Assembly (NCBI GenBank): GCA_030147325.1
Contig: JASLAA010000066.1
Span: 1 to 27,710, forward strand
Source: Arthrobacter sp.
GTDB lineage: Bacteria > Actinomycetota > Actinomycetes > Actinomycetales > Micrococcaceae
DNA length: 27,710 nt
Reading direction: 5' to 3'
Shown piece after piece: positions 1-7,819 of the stretch (position 1 is its first letter; each line of letters opens with the position of its first letter). Under the pieces are notes generated by a model. It made no database searches. It was not told the DNA's origin and worked only from the letters and a program-made list of their open reading frames with translations. A program made the position numbers and the translations under genes.

Positions 1-735
1 CTGCTCCTCCGACCCCGCATCGAAGTCGAAGTCCTCCGGATACAGCACGATATCCACGTCCCGGGAGTGCGACAGCTCCCGCAACTCCAGAGGCGTGAAC
101 TTCACCTGCGCCGGACCGCGCCGGCCGAAGACATGCACATCCGTGACGGGCGAGGCCTTCAGCCCCCGGTACACGTTGTCCGGGATCTCGGTGGAGAGCA
201 GGTCATCGGCGTGCTTGGACAGGATCCGGGCGACGTCCAGGGCCACGTTGCCGTTGCCGATCACCGCGATCTCCCGTGCCTCCAACGGCCAGTCCCTGCT
301 CACGTCCGGATGCCCGTCGTACCAGGACACGAAATCCGCTCCCCCGAACGACCCCTCGAGCTCCACCCCGGGAACGGGGAGGTCCGCATCACGGATGGCG
401 CCGGTCGCGAAGATGACGGCGTCGTAGAAGCGGCGGAAGTCGGACAGCGTCAGGTCCCGCCCGTAGTTGACGTTACCGAGGAAGCGGATGTCACCGCGGT
501 CCAGCACCTTGTGCAGCGCGGTGACGATCCCCTTGATGCGCGGGTGGTCGGGAGCAACCCCGTACCGGATCAGGCCGTACGGTGCCGGGTACTGGTCGAA
601 CAGGTCGATACTCACCGCGAAGTCGCCACCCTGGACCTCAGTGGACTTGGTGAGGATGTCGGCCGCGTAGACGCCCGCCGGACCGGCGCCGATGATCGCG
701 ACCCGCAGGGGCCGAGTCGCAGCTGAGGTAGACAC
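1..735 (-). CDS. Ferredoxin/NADP+ reductase, FprA type (3' end outside window)
   Basis: This is the first 245 codons of an adrenodoxin-reductase-like flavoprotein that moves electrons between NADPH and ferredoxin. The start is GTG at 735, with AAGAAGG about six bases upstream. Near the N-terminus is the FAD-binding motif IIGAGPAGVYAA. It is followed by a segment typical of the family, reading APYGLIRYGVAPDH then PRIKGI. Around residue 150 a second Rossmann motif (AVIGNGNVALDVAR) fits the NADPH site, followed by FGRRGPAQVKFT. Family members are about 450-480 residues, so roughly half is present. The gene is divergent from the RarD-like gene across 177 bases. Class identification is firm; the partner ferredoxin and physiological role cannot be told from the sequence. 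Confidence 0.93.
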   Translation of the reverse strand, partial: MSTSAATRPLRVAIIGAGPAGVYAADILTKSTEVQGGDFAVSIDLFDQYPAPYGLIRYGVAPDHPRIKGIVTALHKVLDRGDIRFLGNVNYGRDLTLSDFRRFYDAVIFATGAIRDADLPVPGVELEGSFGGADFVSWYDGHPDVSRDWPLEAREIAVIGNGNVALDVARILSKHADDLLSTEIPDNVYRGLKASPVTDVHVFGRRGPAQVKFTPLELRELSHSRDVDIVLYPEDFDFDAGSEEQ

Positions 736-785
736 TGTGTTGCCTTCTTCCCGGTGGAGATACTCCGTCTTGGACAGCGTGGCGC

Positions 786-811
786 AGAATAAGCGCACAG
801 TTCCCTATTCT
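786..811. promoter_or_regulatory. Inverted repeat between fpr and rarD
   Basis: AGAATA and TATTCT form a perfect six-base inverted repeat separated by 14 bases, in the 177-base divergent intergenic region. On the minus strand the overlapping hexamer TAGAAT (812-807) resembles an actinobacterial -10 box and would give a leader of about 65 bases for the reductase. On the plus strand TATTCT could serve the other direction. I see no good -35 box for either, so this is a possible promoter or operator core only. The rest of the intergenic region shows nothing else clear. Confidence 0.3.
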
Positions 812-912
812 AAATGGCCGGGGACAGCTCCGGATCATGAAGTGGCGCGGATCTCCCCCGGAAGCGCATCCGGCGCAGGGAATAAAGTCCGAGGGCGGGC
901 AGTTCAGGTCTC

Positions 913-1875
913 GTGAGCCGAACAGCAACCAGGAGCGGTCATCCGCCGAGAAGCGAGAATTCCACCGGCATCCTCTTCGGTATAGGCGCCTACGGGCTCT
1001 GGGGGCTGCTGCCGCTCTACTTCCTCATCCTGGCGCCGGCCGGTCCCGTCGAGATCGTCGCCAACCGGGTGCTCTGGTCACTGATCTTCTGCGCGCTGCT
1101 GCTGACCTTCATGCGGTCGTGGCATCCGGTGCTGACCGCTCTGCGCACTCCGCGCATCGTCGGCACGCTGACCGTCGCAGCGCTCCTGATCGCGGTCAAC
1201 TGGCTCGTCTACACCTACGGGGTCACCTCGGGGCAGGCGATCGAGGCCTCCCTCGGCTACTTCATCAATCCCATCGTGTCCGTGCTGCTGGGCGTGATCG
1301 TTCTGCGCGAGAAGCTGCGAGCGCTGCAATGGACCGCGATCGGGATGGGGATCCTGGCCGTCGTGGTCCTCGCCATCGGGTACGGCTCGGTTCCCTGGAT
1401 CGCCCTGACCCTCGCCTTCTCCTTCGGGCTCTACGGCTTCGCCAAGAAGAAGGTGGGCTCGCGGGTCGACGCCGTCTCGAGCCTCAGCATCGAGACAGCA
1501 GTCCTGACGCCCATCGCTGCCGGCGTCATGATCTGGCTCGGCTCCACCGGAGCGGCGACACTCACCACTGAAGGCCCAGGCCACTTCTGGATCATGGCGG
1601 CCTCCGGGATCATCACCGCGGTACCGCTGATCTTCTTCGGAGCCGCCGCACGACGCCTGCCGCTCACGACGATCGGTCTTCTGCAGTACCTCGCCCCGGT
1701 GCTCCAGTTCCTGCTCGCGCTGCTGGTGCTCGGGGAGGAGATGCCGTTCGAGCGCTGGATCGGATTCAGCCTCGTCTGGGTAGGCCTGATCCTGCTGACC
1801 GTGGACATGCTGAGGACGGTGCGCCGCAACCCCCGCCCCGCCCGACGGGCGGAACCGACACCGACGACGGTCTGA
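913..1875 (+). CDS. rarD: RarD-type EamA (DMT superfamily) transporter
   Basis: A 320-residue polytopic membrane protein with about ten hydrophobic segments in the two-repeat layout of the EamA family. The N-terminal GAYGLWGLLPLYF and the segment NWLVYTYGV followed by EASLGYFINPI are characteristic of RarD proteins. RarD was named for chloramphenicol sensitivity, but its substrate is not firmly known, so no substrate is assigned. The GTG start at 913 has no obvious ribosome-binding site next to it; a TAAAGT hexamer at 883-888 may be its -10 box. The gene converges on the first USP gene (stop 1978) across about 100 bases in which I see no convincing terminator. Confidence 0.88.
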   Translation: MSRTATRSGHPPRSENSTGILFGIGAYGLWGLLPLYFLILAPAGPVEIVANRVLWSLIFCALLLTFMRSWHPVLTALRTPRIVGTLTVAALLIAVNWLVYTYGVTSGQAIEASLGYFINPIVSVLLGVIVLREKLRALQWTAIGMGILAVVVLAIGYGSVPWIALTLAFSFGLYGFAKKKVGSRVDAVSSLSIETAVLTPIAAGVMIWLGSTGAATLTTEGPGHFWIMAASGIITAVPLIFFGAAARRLPLTTIGLLQYLAPVLQFLLALLVLGEEMPFERWIGFSLVWVGLILLTVDMLRTVRRNPRPARRAEPTPTTV

Positions 1876-1977
1876 TGATGCGGCTCGGCGCTACCGCCGT
1901 CGTCCGCGCGGCCGTCCGGTTCCTTCGGAGCGCTTTGGAGCACATGCCCGCTTCGGCCGGAGCGATGGAACGGGCGG

Positions 1978-2820
1978 TCACCCGGTGGTGCGCTCCCAGT
2001 CTCGGGGTACCACCACCATGGGAACCGGCAGCGCCCGCAGCATCTTGTTCGCCGTCGCCCCGAGGAAGATCTGGCGATGCTGGGCGAGTCGGCTCGATCC
2101 GACGATGACCAGTTCGCCCGCGTCCCACTCGATGTCGTCGATCGCCTGCTCGATGGTGCGTCCGTGCGCGACGGTGATGGACGCCTCGTGCCCTTCCGGC
2201 AACTGCTCCACGGCGCGTGCCAGCACGGAGTTCGCGTGCTGATGGGCCTTGTTGATGGCTTCGCCGGAGTCCGACGCCTCGGTGACGTCGAGGGCGACGA
2301 GAGAGATCAGGCGAAGCGGGAGTCCCCGGCGAGCGGCGGACTCGACGGCGACGTCGAGCACTCCCTCCGCACCCTGACGCGTGCCGACGGCGCATGTCAT
2401 GCGGGTGAAGGACGCGCGGTGGCGGTAGCCGCGGGGGGCGAGGGCCACCGGGACCGGTGAGCTGTGCAGCACGGCGTTGGCCACACTGCCGACGGTGAAC
2501 CGCCGCAGGAGCCCGATGCTGGAGGCACCGATGACGATCAGGCCGGCACCGACGTCGACCGCCAGTTCGAGGAGGCCCTGCGCGAACGAGTCGGCGAGGC
2601 GGACGTGGGTGGTGACCTCGACGCCGTCGGGCACACTTGCCCGCGCCCGGTCCAGAGCCTCCTGGACGCGGGTGACGCCCGGCGCCATGCTGCCGTCCTG
2701 CGGCCAGTCGAGCACGGTGACCAGATCGATGCCGGCGGACTGGGTCAGCGCGAGCGACGTCGCCAGTTCGAGGGCATCCTGCCCGCGGTCATTCTCGGTA
2801 TAGCCAACGACGTAGCGCAC
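1978..2820 (-). CDS. Tandem-domain universal stress protein
   Basis: A 280-residue protein made of two UspA domains. I place the start at the GTG at 2820 (MRYVVGYTEN), because GAGGAG sits eight bases upstream and the USP fold begins there; an open frame continues upstream to 2883. Each domain ends in a nucleotide-loop-like sequence: GASS-nine residues-GS, then PVPVALAP in the first, and GSSR-nine residues-GA, then PVPMVVVP in the second. The classical ATP-binding pattern is G-2x-G-9x-G(S/T). Both domains lack the second glycine, so ATP binding is uncertain. The gene is a paralogue of the USP at 4455-5348, sharing RLAQH and the TANK segment. It lies 117 bases downstream of the permease, with its own likely promoter. 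Confidence 0.9.
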   Translation of the reverse strand: MRYVVGYTENDRGQDALELATSLALTQSAGIDLVTVLDWPQDGSMAPGVTRVQEALDRARASVPDGVEVTTHVRLADSFAQGLLELAVDVGAGLIVIGASSIGLLRRFTVGSVANAVLHSSPVPVALAPRGYRHRASFTRMTCAVGTRQGAEGVLDVAVESAARRGLPLRLISLVALDVTEASDSGEAINKAHQHANSVLARAVEQLPEGHEASITVAHGRTIEQAIDDIEWDAGELVIVGSSRLAQHRQIFLGATANKMLRALPVPMVVVPRDWERTTG

Positions 2821-2881
2821 GGCGGATTCTCCTCGGTCGAATGCGTAGGCGGCGCGGCCCGGAGCGGCGCGAAGTCCGTTC

Positions 2882-2887
2882 ACTCTA
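2882..2887 (-). promoter_or_regulatory. Candidate -10 box for the downstream USP gene
   Basis: On the minus strand TAGAGT (2887-2882) matches the TAnnnT -10 pattern and would give a leader of about 55 bases before the GTG at 2820. No clear -35 box is seen. It suggests that this USP can be transcribed separately from the putrescine oxidase operon. Confidence 0.3.
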
Positions 2888-2910
2888 GCGCAGCGTCCGG
2901 CCGGTGCGTG

Positions 2911-2938
2911 GCTGCGCCCGCCCCCGCCCGAGCGCAGC
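2911..2938 (-). terminator. Stem-loop at the permease stop codon
   Basis: GCTGCGC (2911-2917) and GCGCAGC (2932-2938) pair perfectly around a 14-base loop. The stem touches the permease stop codon (2938-2940). There is no T-run after it on the minus strand, so it is at best a weak terminator or a 3'-end stabilising hairpin between the permease and the second USP. Confidence 0.35.
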
Positions 2939-4458
2939 TATTCCTGGGCCGCTGACCCCTGAACGAGCACCTCCTGCCGGAAGAAGGCGGGGTTGATCCG
3001 CGACCACACGAGCATGAGCACGACTCCGAGCAGGATCACGCCGATTCCGAGGATGAAGACCATACCGATCCCGAAGAGTTCGGAGCCGGATCCGTACGCC
3101 GGGTCCATGGAGTCGACGGCCGTCTTCACGAACATCACCAGCAGGATCACGCCGCCGAGCAGCGGGGCCAGGAACCGGAAGACGGTGTTCCTGACGCTGG
3201 AGAAGGCCTGGGCGCGGAAGTACCAGACGCAGGCGAGCGCCGTGATGCCGTAGTAGAAGCAGATCATCAGGCCGAGGGCGGTGATGGTGTCCCACAGGGC
3301 GTTCTCGGACACGAGCCGGGTGAAGACGTAGAACCCGGCGGCCGCTACGGCAGCCGCCACCGTGGCGTAGCTCGGGGATTTGTGCACGGGGCTGATCCGG
3401 CCGTAGCCCTTCGGAAGGGCCTTGTAGTGGCCCATCGCCAGCAGGGTGCGGGCCGGGGAGACGAACGTGGACTGCAGGGAGGCCGCGGAAGAACTCAGCA
3501 CGGCCATCGACATCAGGATGGCGAACGGACCCATGACGGGTCCGGCGAGCGCCGCGAAGATGCTCTCCTGATTGTCCGGGTTGCCGGCCCCGAGTTCGCC
3601 GTCACCGACGCCCGCGAAGGACAGTGTCGCCAGGGCGACTGTCAGGTAGATGACCACGATGACGACGACGGTCAACGCGCCGGCGCGACCGGGGGTCTTC
3701 TTCGGATTGGTGGTCTCCTCGTTCATCGTCAGGGTCACGTCCCAGCCCCAGTAGATGAAGATCGACAGGGAGACACCCGCGGCGAAGGCGGAGAAGGAGC
3801 CGACGGCGAAGGGGTTGAACCAGTCGGCGCTGATGGCCGTCGCGTCGAAAGCTGTCCCGTTGGCCACGTGGATGAACGCAGCGATGGCGAACCACGCCAG
3901 GACCACGAGCTGGAAGGTGACGAGCACGTACTGGACGGTCTTGGTGGCTTCCATCCCGCGGTAGGAGACGTAACAGGCGAGGGCGATGAACACGAGCGTC
4001 GTCGCGATGTTCACCGGGAGGTTCAGGGTGAGGTCGGCGATACCCGGATTGCCCAGGAGCTGCGCGAGCATGAGGTAGAAGAAATCGACCGCGACGGCCG
4101 CCAGGTTCGACAGGACGATCACCGTCGCCGCGATGAGCCCCCACCCGCCCATCCAACCTACCCACGGTCCGAAGGCGCGGGTGGCCCAGGTGAAGGACGT
4201 CCCGGAATCGGGCATGGAGCTGTTCAGCTCGCGGTAGCCCAGGGCGACGAGCAGCATCGGGATGAAGCCCACCAGGAAGATGGCGGGCAGGTTCACGCCG
4301 ACCTCGGCGACCGTGGGCCCGAGCGCCGCGGTGAGGGTGTAGGCCGGCGCCACGCAGGACACGCCGATCACGACGGCGCCGAGCAGACCCACCGTCCCCG
4401 ATTCCAGGCCCTTCCTGCTGAGCCCAGTTCCCCTTTGTGTTGTCTCGTCGATACTCAT
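2938..4458 (-). CDS. APC-family permease, probable putrescine/amine importer
   Basis: A 506-residue amino acid-polyamine-organocation permease with about twelve membrane segments. The first helix contains GLLGAVVIGVSCVAPAYTLT, the glycine-rich substrate-binding helix of the family. The central NEETTNPKKTPGRA loop between helices is also typical. The ATG at 4458 overlaps the TGA of the upstream USP gene (ATGA), so the two are translationally coupled. It is third in an operon after putrescine oxidase and a USP, which makes putrescine or a related amine the likely substrate. That is inferred from context; an amino acid or ethanolamine substrate is not excluded by the sequence. Confidence 0.88.
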   Translation of the reverse strand: MSIDETTQRGTGLSRKGLESGTVGLLGAVVIGVSCVAPAYTLTAALGPTVAEVGVNLPAIFLVGFIPMLLVALGYRELNSSMPDSGTSFTWATRAFGPWVGWMGGWGLIAATVIVLSNLAAVAVDFFYLMLAQLLGNPGIADLTLNLPVNIATTLVFIALACYVSYRGMEATKTVQYVLVTFQLVVLAWFAIAAFIHVANGTAFDATAISADWFNPFAVGSFSAFAAGVSLSIFIYWGWDVTLTMNEETTNPKKTPGRAGALTVVVIVVIYLTVALATLSFAGVGDGELGAGNPDNQESIFAALAGPVMGPFAILMSMAVLSSSAASLQSTFVSPARTLLAMGHYKALPKGYGRISPVHKSPSYATVAAAVAAAGFYVFTRLVSENALWDTITALGLMICFYYGITALACVWYFRAQAFSSVRNTVFRFLAPLLGGVILLVMFVKTAVDSMDPAYGSGSELFGIGMVFILGIGVILLGVVLMLVWSRINPAFFRQEVLVQGSAAQE

Positions 4459-5348
4459 GCGTCCGCCTCTGTGGGTAAGGCGCCCGGGCCGGAGGTGGTA
4501 CCGGGCGTTGCGTACGTACGCGGGACGACGACCATGGGGATGGTCAGCGCACGCAGGATCTTGTTGGCGGTCGTGCCGAGGAAGAGCCGCATGTGCTGGG
4601 CGAGACGACTCGAGCCGACGAGCAGCACCTCCCCCTCGTCCCAGGCCATGGCAGCGATCGCGTCCTCGATGGAGGAGCCACGTGCGGTCTCGACGCCGAC
4701 GCGTCCGCCCGCCGCGAGCGAGGACGCGGCCTCCGCGAGCAGGCGGTTGGCTTCATCCTCCGCGCCGCCCGGGTCCGGCAGGCCTGCGTCCAGCGCGACG
4801 AGGGAGACGAGGCGGAGCGGCAGTCCGCGTCGTTCCGCCGAGGACACCGCTACGGAGATGACGTCGTCGGCTCCTGCTCTCCGCCCGACGGCGCAGGTCA
4901 GACGCGTGACCGGATCGGTACGCCGGTACGCCTTGGGAGCCAGGGCCACCGGTACGGGCGAGGCGTGAAGGAGGCTACTGGCCACGGTGCCCACGCTGAA
5001 GCGCTGCGCCAGTCCGCGCGAGCTCGCTCCGATCACGATGAGGGAGGCCTCCGTATCCTCTGCGGCCTGGATGAGGCCCTCTGCGTTCGACTCCGCCCTG
5101 ACCACGACGCCGCGGGCGCTCACGTCGTCCGGGACCAGCGCGAGCCCTTCGTCCATCCATTCCTGCATCTGGTCGGTGAGCAGGGTGTCGAAACCCTTGT
5201 CCGGCGGATACGTCCCCGCGTACAGCGAGTGTGCCGGTGTGACGAGCACGAGATCGAGGGTCGCGTCCTGCCGGCGCGCCAGGGCGACGGCGAGGCACAC
5301 GGCGTCGTGCCCGCGCTCGTCCGCGGTATAGCCGACGATGTAGCGCAC
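4455..5348 (-). CDS. Tandem-domain universal stress protein between puo and permease
   Basis: A 297-residue double-UspA protein. The GTG start at 5348 (MRYIVGYTAD) lies one base after the putrescine oxidase stop, with an AGGGGG sequence inside the end of that gene acting as ribosome-binding site. The open frame extends much further upstream, but that part overlaps the oxidase and is not USP-like. Domain one carries GASS-nine residues-GT and PVPVALAP; domain two carries GSSR-nine residues-GT and IPMVVVPR. The second glycine of the G-2x-G-9x-G(S/T) loop is serine or arginine. The stop overlaps the permease start by four bases. Its placement suggests a role tied to amine uptake or to the peroxide produced by the oxidase, which is inference. 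Confidence 0.9.
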   Translation of the reverse strand: MRYIVGYTADERGHDAVCLAVALARRQDATLDLVLVTPAHSLYAGTYPPDKGFDTLLTDQMQEWMDEGLALVPDDVSARGVVVRAESNAEGLIQAAEDTEASLIVIGASSRGLAQRFSVGTVASSLLHASPVPVALAPKAYRRTDPVTRLTCAVGRRAGADDVISVAVSSAERRGLPLRLVSLVALDAGLPDPGGAEDEANRLLAEAASSLAAGGRVGVETARGSSIEDAIAAMAWDEGEVLLVGSSRLAQHMRLFLGTTANKILRALTIPMVVVPRTYATPGTTSGPGALPTEADA

Positions 5349-5349
5349 G

Positions 5350-6762
5350 TCAGGCCCCCTTGCCCGAGGTCGCGGCGGAGAAACCGGGCGCCAGAGCCTG
5401 GTCGATCGCCTCGGCTGTGCGCTGTCCCATCCGGATGGCGCCGTCCACGTGCTGGTAACCCTCGGCGGCGATGTCGGAGCAGGACCAGTGGATCGGACCC
5501 ACCGGGGTCCGCTGATCACGCCCATAGCGGTGCAGGCCTCCGAGGTCGTAGCTCGAGGCGTACGCACCCCGCGTCCACTCCTCCGAGGCCCAGTCCGACT
5601 CGTAGTACACCTCGGGCTCGAGTGCCTGCGGTCCCAGGAAGCCGGCGATCGACGCCAGGATGCGCTCGCGGCGCTCGTGCGGCGGGAGCTCGAACATCGC
5701 GTCTGCCTTCTCGTCGGAGACGAAGCCCACCAGGGTGCCGCGTGGATCCTCGAAGTTGCTGTTGTCGTAGACCTCCTGGACGATCGAGTCCGCACTGAAC
5801 CCGGTACCGGAGAGGCCTTCCGCTCGCCAGAAAGGCGTTGCATAGACGGCGTGGACCTTGATGACGAGCCCCAGCGACTGGTGCTGGTGCATCTGGTGCT
5901 GGCGGCGCGGCAGCGGGGGCTCGTAGCTGATCCTCGAGTACAGGTTCGGTGGCACGGCCACCACGGCGTACCGTGCGTGCACCGTCGTCGTATCGGAGAC
6001 GACCGTCACCCCCTCGGCGCTGTCCCGACCGTCCATGCCGCTCCAGCGGAGGGTGCGCACGGGGCTGGAGAGGATCACGTCCTCACCGAGCTCCTCCGCC
6101 ATGCGTACCGAGACGGACTGCATGCCGCCGATCACGCGCTTGTCGAGGATGAAGTCCTCGTCGACGAGGTTCGAGAAGGAGCCGGCCGTCGCCGCCATCA
6201 GGATCGCCTGGAGCGTGGAGAAGGAGTGCGCCGGTTTGGTCAGCATGCCCCCGGCGATGAAGAGCCCGATGTTGTTGCACGCCTCCTCGTCGTCGGATTG
6301 CTGACGGAGCCAGTGGTGGAAGGAGATGGTGTCCAGGGCGCGGGCATCGGGATGGTTCCAGGGCGCCTCGGGGCCCGCTTCGGCGACGAGCCGGTCGAGC
6401 ATGGCGACGAGGCGCTCCATCTCGTCACGCGTGTACTCGCTGACGGGGAACATCTCGCCGGTGTAGCGGATGGGCCTGCCATCGGGGCCGATGTAGACGG
6501 AATCTCCCTCGCGGTACCTCGGGAACGTCCCGAGGCCGAGCTCCCCGAGGAGCCCGATCAGCGCGGTCTGGTCCGGGGAGACCCATTGGCCTCCGACCTC
6601 GAACACCGCGCCGTCGATGACGTCCGTGTGTGTCCGCCCTCCCACGCGGTCCCTCGCCTCCAGGACCGCGACGGTATGACCCGCCTTCGTCAGTTCCCGT
6701 GCGGCGGTCAGGCCCGAGGGCCCGGCTCCGATGATGACGACATCGCGCTCGATGGTTCTCAC
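5350..6762 (-). CDS. puo: Putrescine oxidase (flavin amine oxidase)
   Basis: A 470-residue FAD-dependent amine oxidase. Putrescine oxidase converts putrescine, O2 and water to 4-aminobutanal, ammonia and hydrogen peroxide. The N-terminus has the dinucleotide-binding motif IIGAGPSG at residues 10-17, then LEARDRVGGRT. The C-terminus carries the FAD-contacting DIAAEGYQHVDGAIRMGQRT. Segments such as GGQWVSPDQT, NIGLFIAGGMLTKPAHSFS and PRRQHQMHQHQSLGLVIKVH are close to what I recall of the Kocuria rosea enzyme, which is 478 residues long. I choose the GTG at 6762 because GGGAGG precedes it by six bases; the open frame to 7023 runs across the operator and is rejected. First gene of puo-usp-permease, divergent from tetR. 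The aldehyde product is the substrate of the dehydrogenase at 9897-11327. Confidence 0.94.
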   Translation of the reverse strand: MRTIERDVVIIGAGPSGLTAARELTKAGHTVAVLEARDRVGGRTHTDVIDGAVFEVGGQWVSPDQTALIGLLGELGLGTFPRYREGDSVYIGPDGRPIRYTGEMFPVSEYTRDEMERLVAMLDRLVAEAGPEAPWNHPDARALDTISFHHWLRQQSDDEEACNNIGLFIAGGMLTKPAHSFSTLQAILMAATAGSFSNLVDEDFILDKRVIGGMQSVSVRMAEELGEDVILSSPVRTLRWSGMDGRDSAEGVTVVSDTTTVHARYAVVAVPPNLYSRISYEPPLPRRQHQMHQHQSLGLVIKVHAVYATPFWRAEGLSGTGFSADSIVQEVYDNSNFEDPRGTLVGFVSDEKADAMFELPPHERRERILASIAGFLGPQALEPEVYYESDWASEEWTRGAYASSYDLGGLHRYGRDQRTPVGPIHWSCSDIAAEGYQHVDGAIRMGQRTAEAIDQALAPGFSAATSGKGA

Positions 6763-6796
6763 GTGATCCTCCCTGCCAGCATGACGCGGGCCACAA

Positions 6797-6813
6797 AATG
6801 AATGGCATTCATT
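6797..6813. promoter_or_regulatory. Palindromic operator between puo and tetR
   Basis: AATGAATG-G-CATTCATT is a perfect inverted repeat of eight bases around one central base. It lies in the 136-base gap between the divergent puo (start 6762) and tetR (start 6899), and is AT-rich in a very GC-rich window. Size and position fit a TetR dimer operator controlling puo and possibly tetR itself. A TACTAT hexamer at 6823-6828 next to it may be the -10 box for tetR. I infer the regulator-site pairing from adjacency; it is not demonstrated by the sequence. Confidence 0.75.
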
Positions 6814-6898
6814 ATTTCGCCCTACTATAGCCATGAGGCCCCCTCGAGGGAAGGGAGCGCCCGTAGTGTTGATCCGACCGCGACAGGAAGCAGGACCG

Positions 6899-7570
6899 AT
6901 GACCACAGCAACCCCTGCGCCGCGTCGTGCCGGGCGCCCTCCCCGCAGCGTCCTGTCGAAGGACAGGATCACGGTGGCCGCGCTCGAGCTGATCGCCGCC
7001 GAAGGGTACGAGGGGCTGACCATGTCGGCCCTCGCCCGGCGGCTCCGGGTTGCACCATCGGCGCTCTACAACCACGCCGGGTCGAAGCAGGAGGTGCTGG
7101 GCTGGGTCCAGGACCACGTCATGACGATGGTCGATTTCACCGCCTTCCGCCGCGACCCCTGGGACGAGGCCGTCCGGCAGTGGGCCTGGTCCTACCGGGA
7201 GGTCTTTGCGCGGCACGCACCGCTCGTCCCGGTGATCGCCGTCATGCCGGTGACCGGCGCGGCGGAGACCCTGCGCATGTACGAGGAGGTGGCCCAGGGC
7301 TTCGCGGCAGCCGGTTGGCCCGAGGACAGGATCGTCCCGGCGATCGTCGCCCTGGAGTCCTTCATCTACGGATCGGCGCTCGACGTCGCCGCACCCGGCG
7401 ACATCTTCGACTCCGGCGCGCTGGCGGATCAGTTCCCCGTCTTCACGTCGGCGGTCAGGAGCGCAGTTTCCCATGCGGGGGTCGGAAGCGCCGCGGACGC
7501 CGCCTTCCGGGCAGGACTGGACAGCATGATCGCCGGACTGCGCCAGCAACTCGCCACCTACTCGTCCTGA
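6899..7570 (+). CDS. TetR/AcrR-family repressor, likely regulator of puo operon
   Basis: A 223-residue regulator. Residues 20-66 form the TetR helix-turn-helix: ITVAALELIAAEGYEGLT, then MSALARRLRVAPSALYNHAG with the conserved ALY-H segment. The rest is an all-helical ligand and dimer domain, probably of the TetR C-terminal class 1 type. I prefer the ATG at 6899, preceded by AGGAAGCAGGA, to the in-frame ATG at 6833, which adds 22 atypical residues. It is divergent from puo over a perfect 17-base palindrome, so it probably represses the puo operon, with putrescine or a metabolite as inducer. That ligand is a guess from context. Confidence 0.9.
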   Translation: MTTATPAPRRAGRPPRSVLSKDRITVAALELIAAEGYEGLTMSALARRLRVAPSALYNHAGSKQEVLGWVQDHVMTMVDFTAFRRDPWDEAVRQWAWSYREVFARHAPLVPVIAVMPVTGAAETLRMYEEVAQGFAAAGWPEDRIVPAIVALESFIYGSALDVAAPGDIFDSGALADQFPVFTSAVRSAVSHAGVGSAADAAFRAGLDSMIAGLRQQLATYSS

Positions 7571-7589
7571 CCGACGACCTGGCCGACCA

Positions 7590-7612
7590 CCTGATCGACT
7601 ATGGTGATCAGG
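7590..7612 (+). terminator. Stem-loop after tetR
   Basis: CCTGATC (7590-7596) and GATCAGG (7606-7612) pair perfectly around a nine-base loop, 20 bases after the tetR stop. No T-run follows, so it is a weak terminator candidate. The region 7571-7819 (249 bases) holds this hairpin, the palindrome at 7723-7737 and the promoter for the next gene; nothing else is seen. Confidence 0.35.
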
Positions 7613-7722
7613 CCAGCCGATCGGTTCCGGACCGGGACTCCGGCAGGTGCCTTCGGACCTGCTGCTGAGCGGCGCCCCCGCACGGGACCTCGTCGTTCGA
7701 TTCGGAAGTGAGCCTGCTGATT

Positions 7723-7737
7723 GCTAGAGACTCTAGC
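7723..7737. promoter_or_regulatory. Perfect palindrome upstream of the acetyltransferase-like gene
   Basis: GCTAGAG-A-CTCTAGC is a perfect 7-1-7 inverted repeat that ends directly before a candidate -35 box. Its symmetry and position fit a dimeric activator or repressor site for the gene at 7820. It could also fold as a short hairpin followed by TTT, but the single central base makes a DNA-protein site more likely. Confidence 0.4.
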
Positions 7738-7766
7738 TTTACGGATGGCGAGATGACTGTTACCGT
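7738..7766 (+). promoter_or_regulatory. Candidate promoter of the acetyltransferase-like gene
   Basis: TTTACG (7738-7743) and TACCGT (7761-7766) are separated by 17 bases and match the housekeeping -35 and -10 patterns (TTGACA, TAnnnT) reasonably. Transcription would start near 7773, giving a leader of about 47 bases. The GAGG before the ATG at 7820 fits a ribosome-binding site. Confidence 0.45.
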
Positions 7767-7819
7767 TCGAGGACGGTCAAGCAACGGCCCGCCCCACTCT
7801 GATTCCCACGAGGTTCGCC

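Noticed and set aside
1876..1977. A possible terminator between the convergent rarD and USP genes.
   Set aside because: Only imperfect short repeats such as GCTTCGGCCGGAGC are present, with no T-run; too weak to call.
3382..4968. A 528-codon plus-strand frame opposite the permease and USP genes.
   Set aside because: It is antisense to two genes with clear family motifs and shows low-complexity Arg/Asp/Glu/Gly/His composition. The same reasoning removes long antisense frames at 8480-9928, 9738-11480, 5449-6801 and 15023-16255.
5350..7023. A longer putrescine oxidase starting at 7023.
   Set aside because: The extra 87 codons cross the operator and overlap tetR. The GTG at 6762 has a good ribosome-binding site and the FAD motif begins at the usual distance from it.
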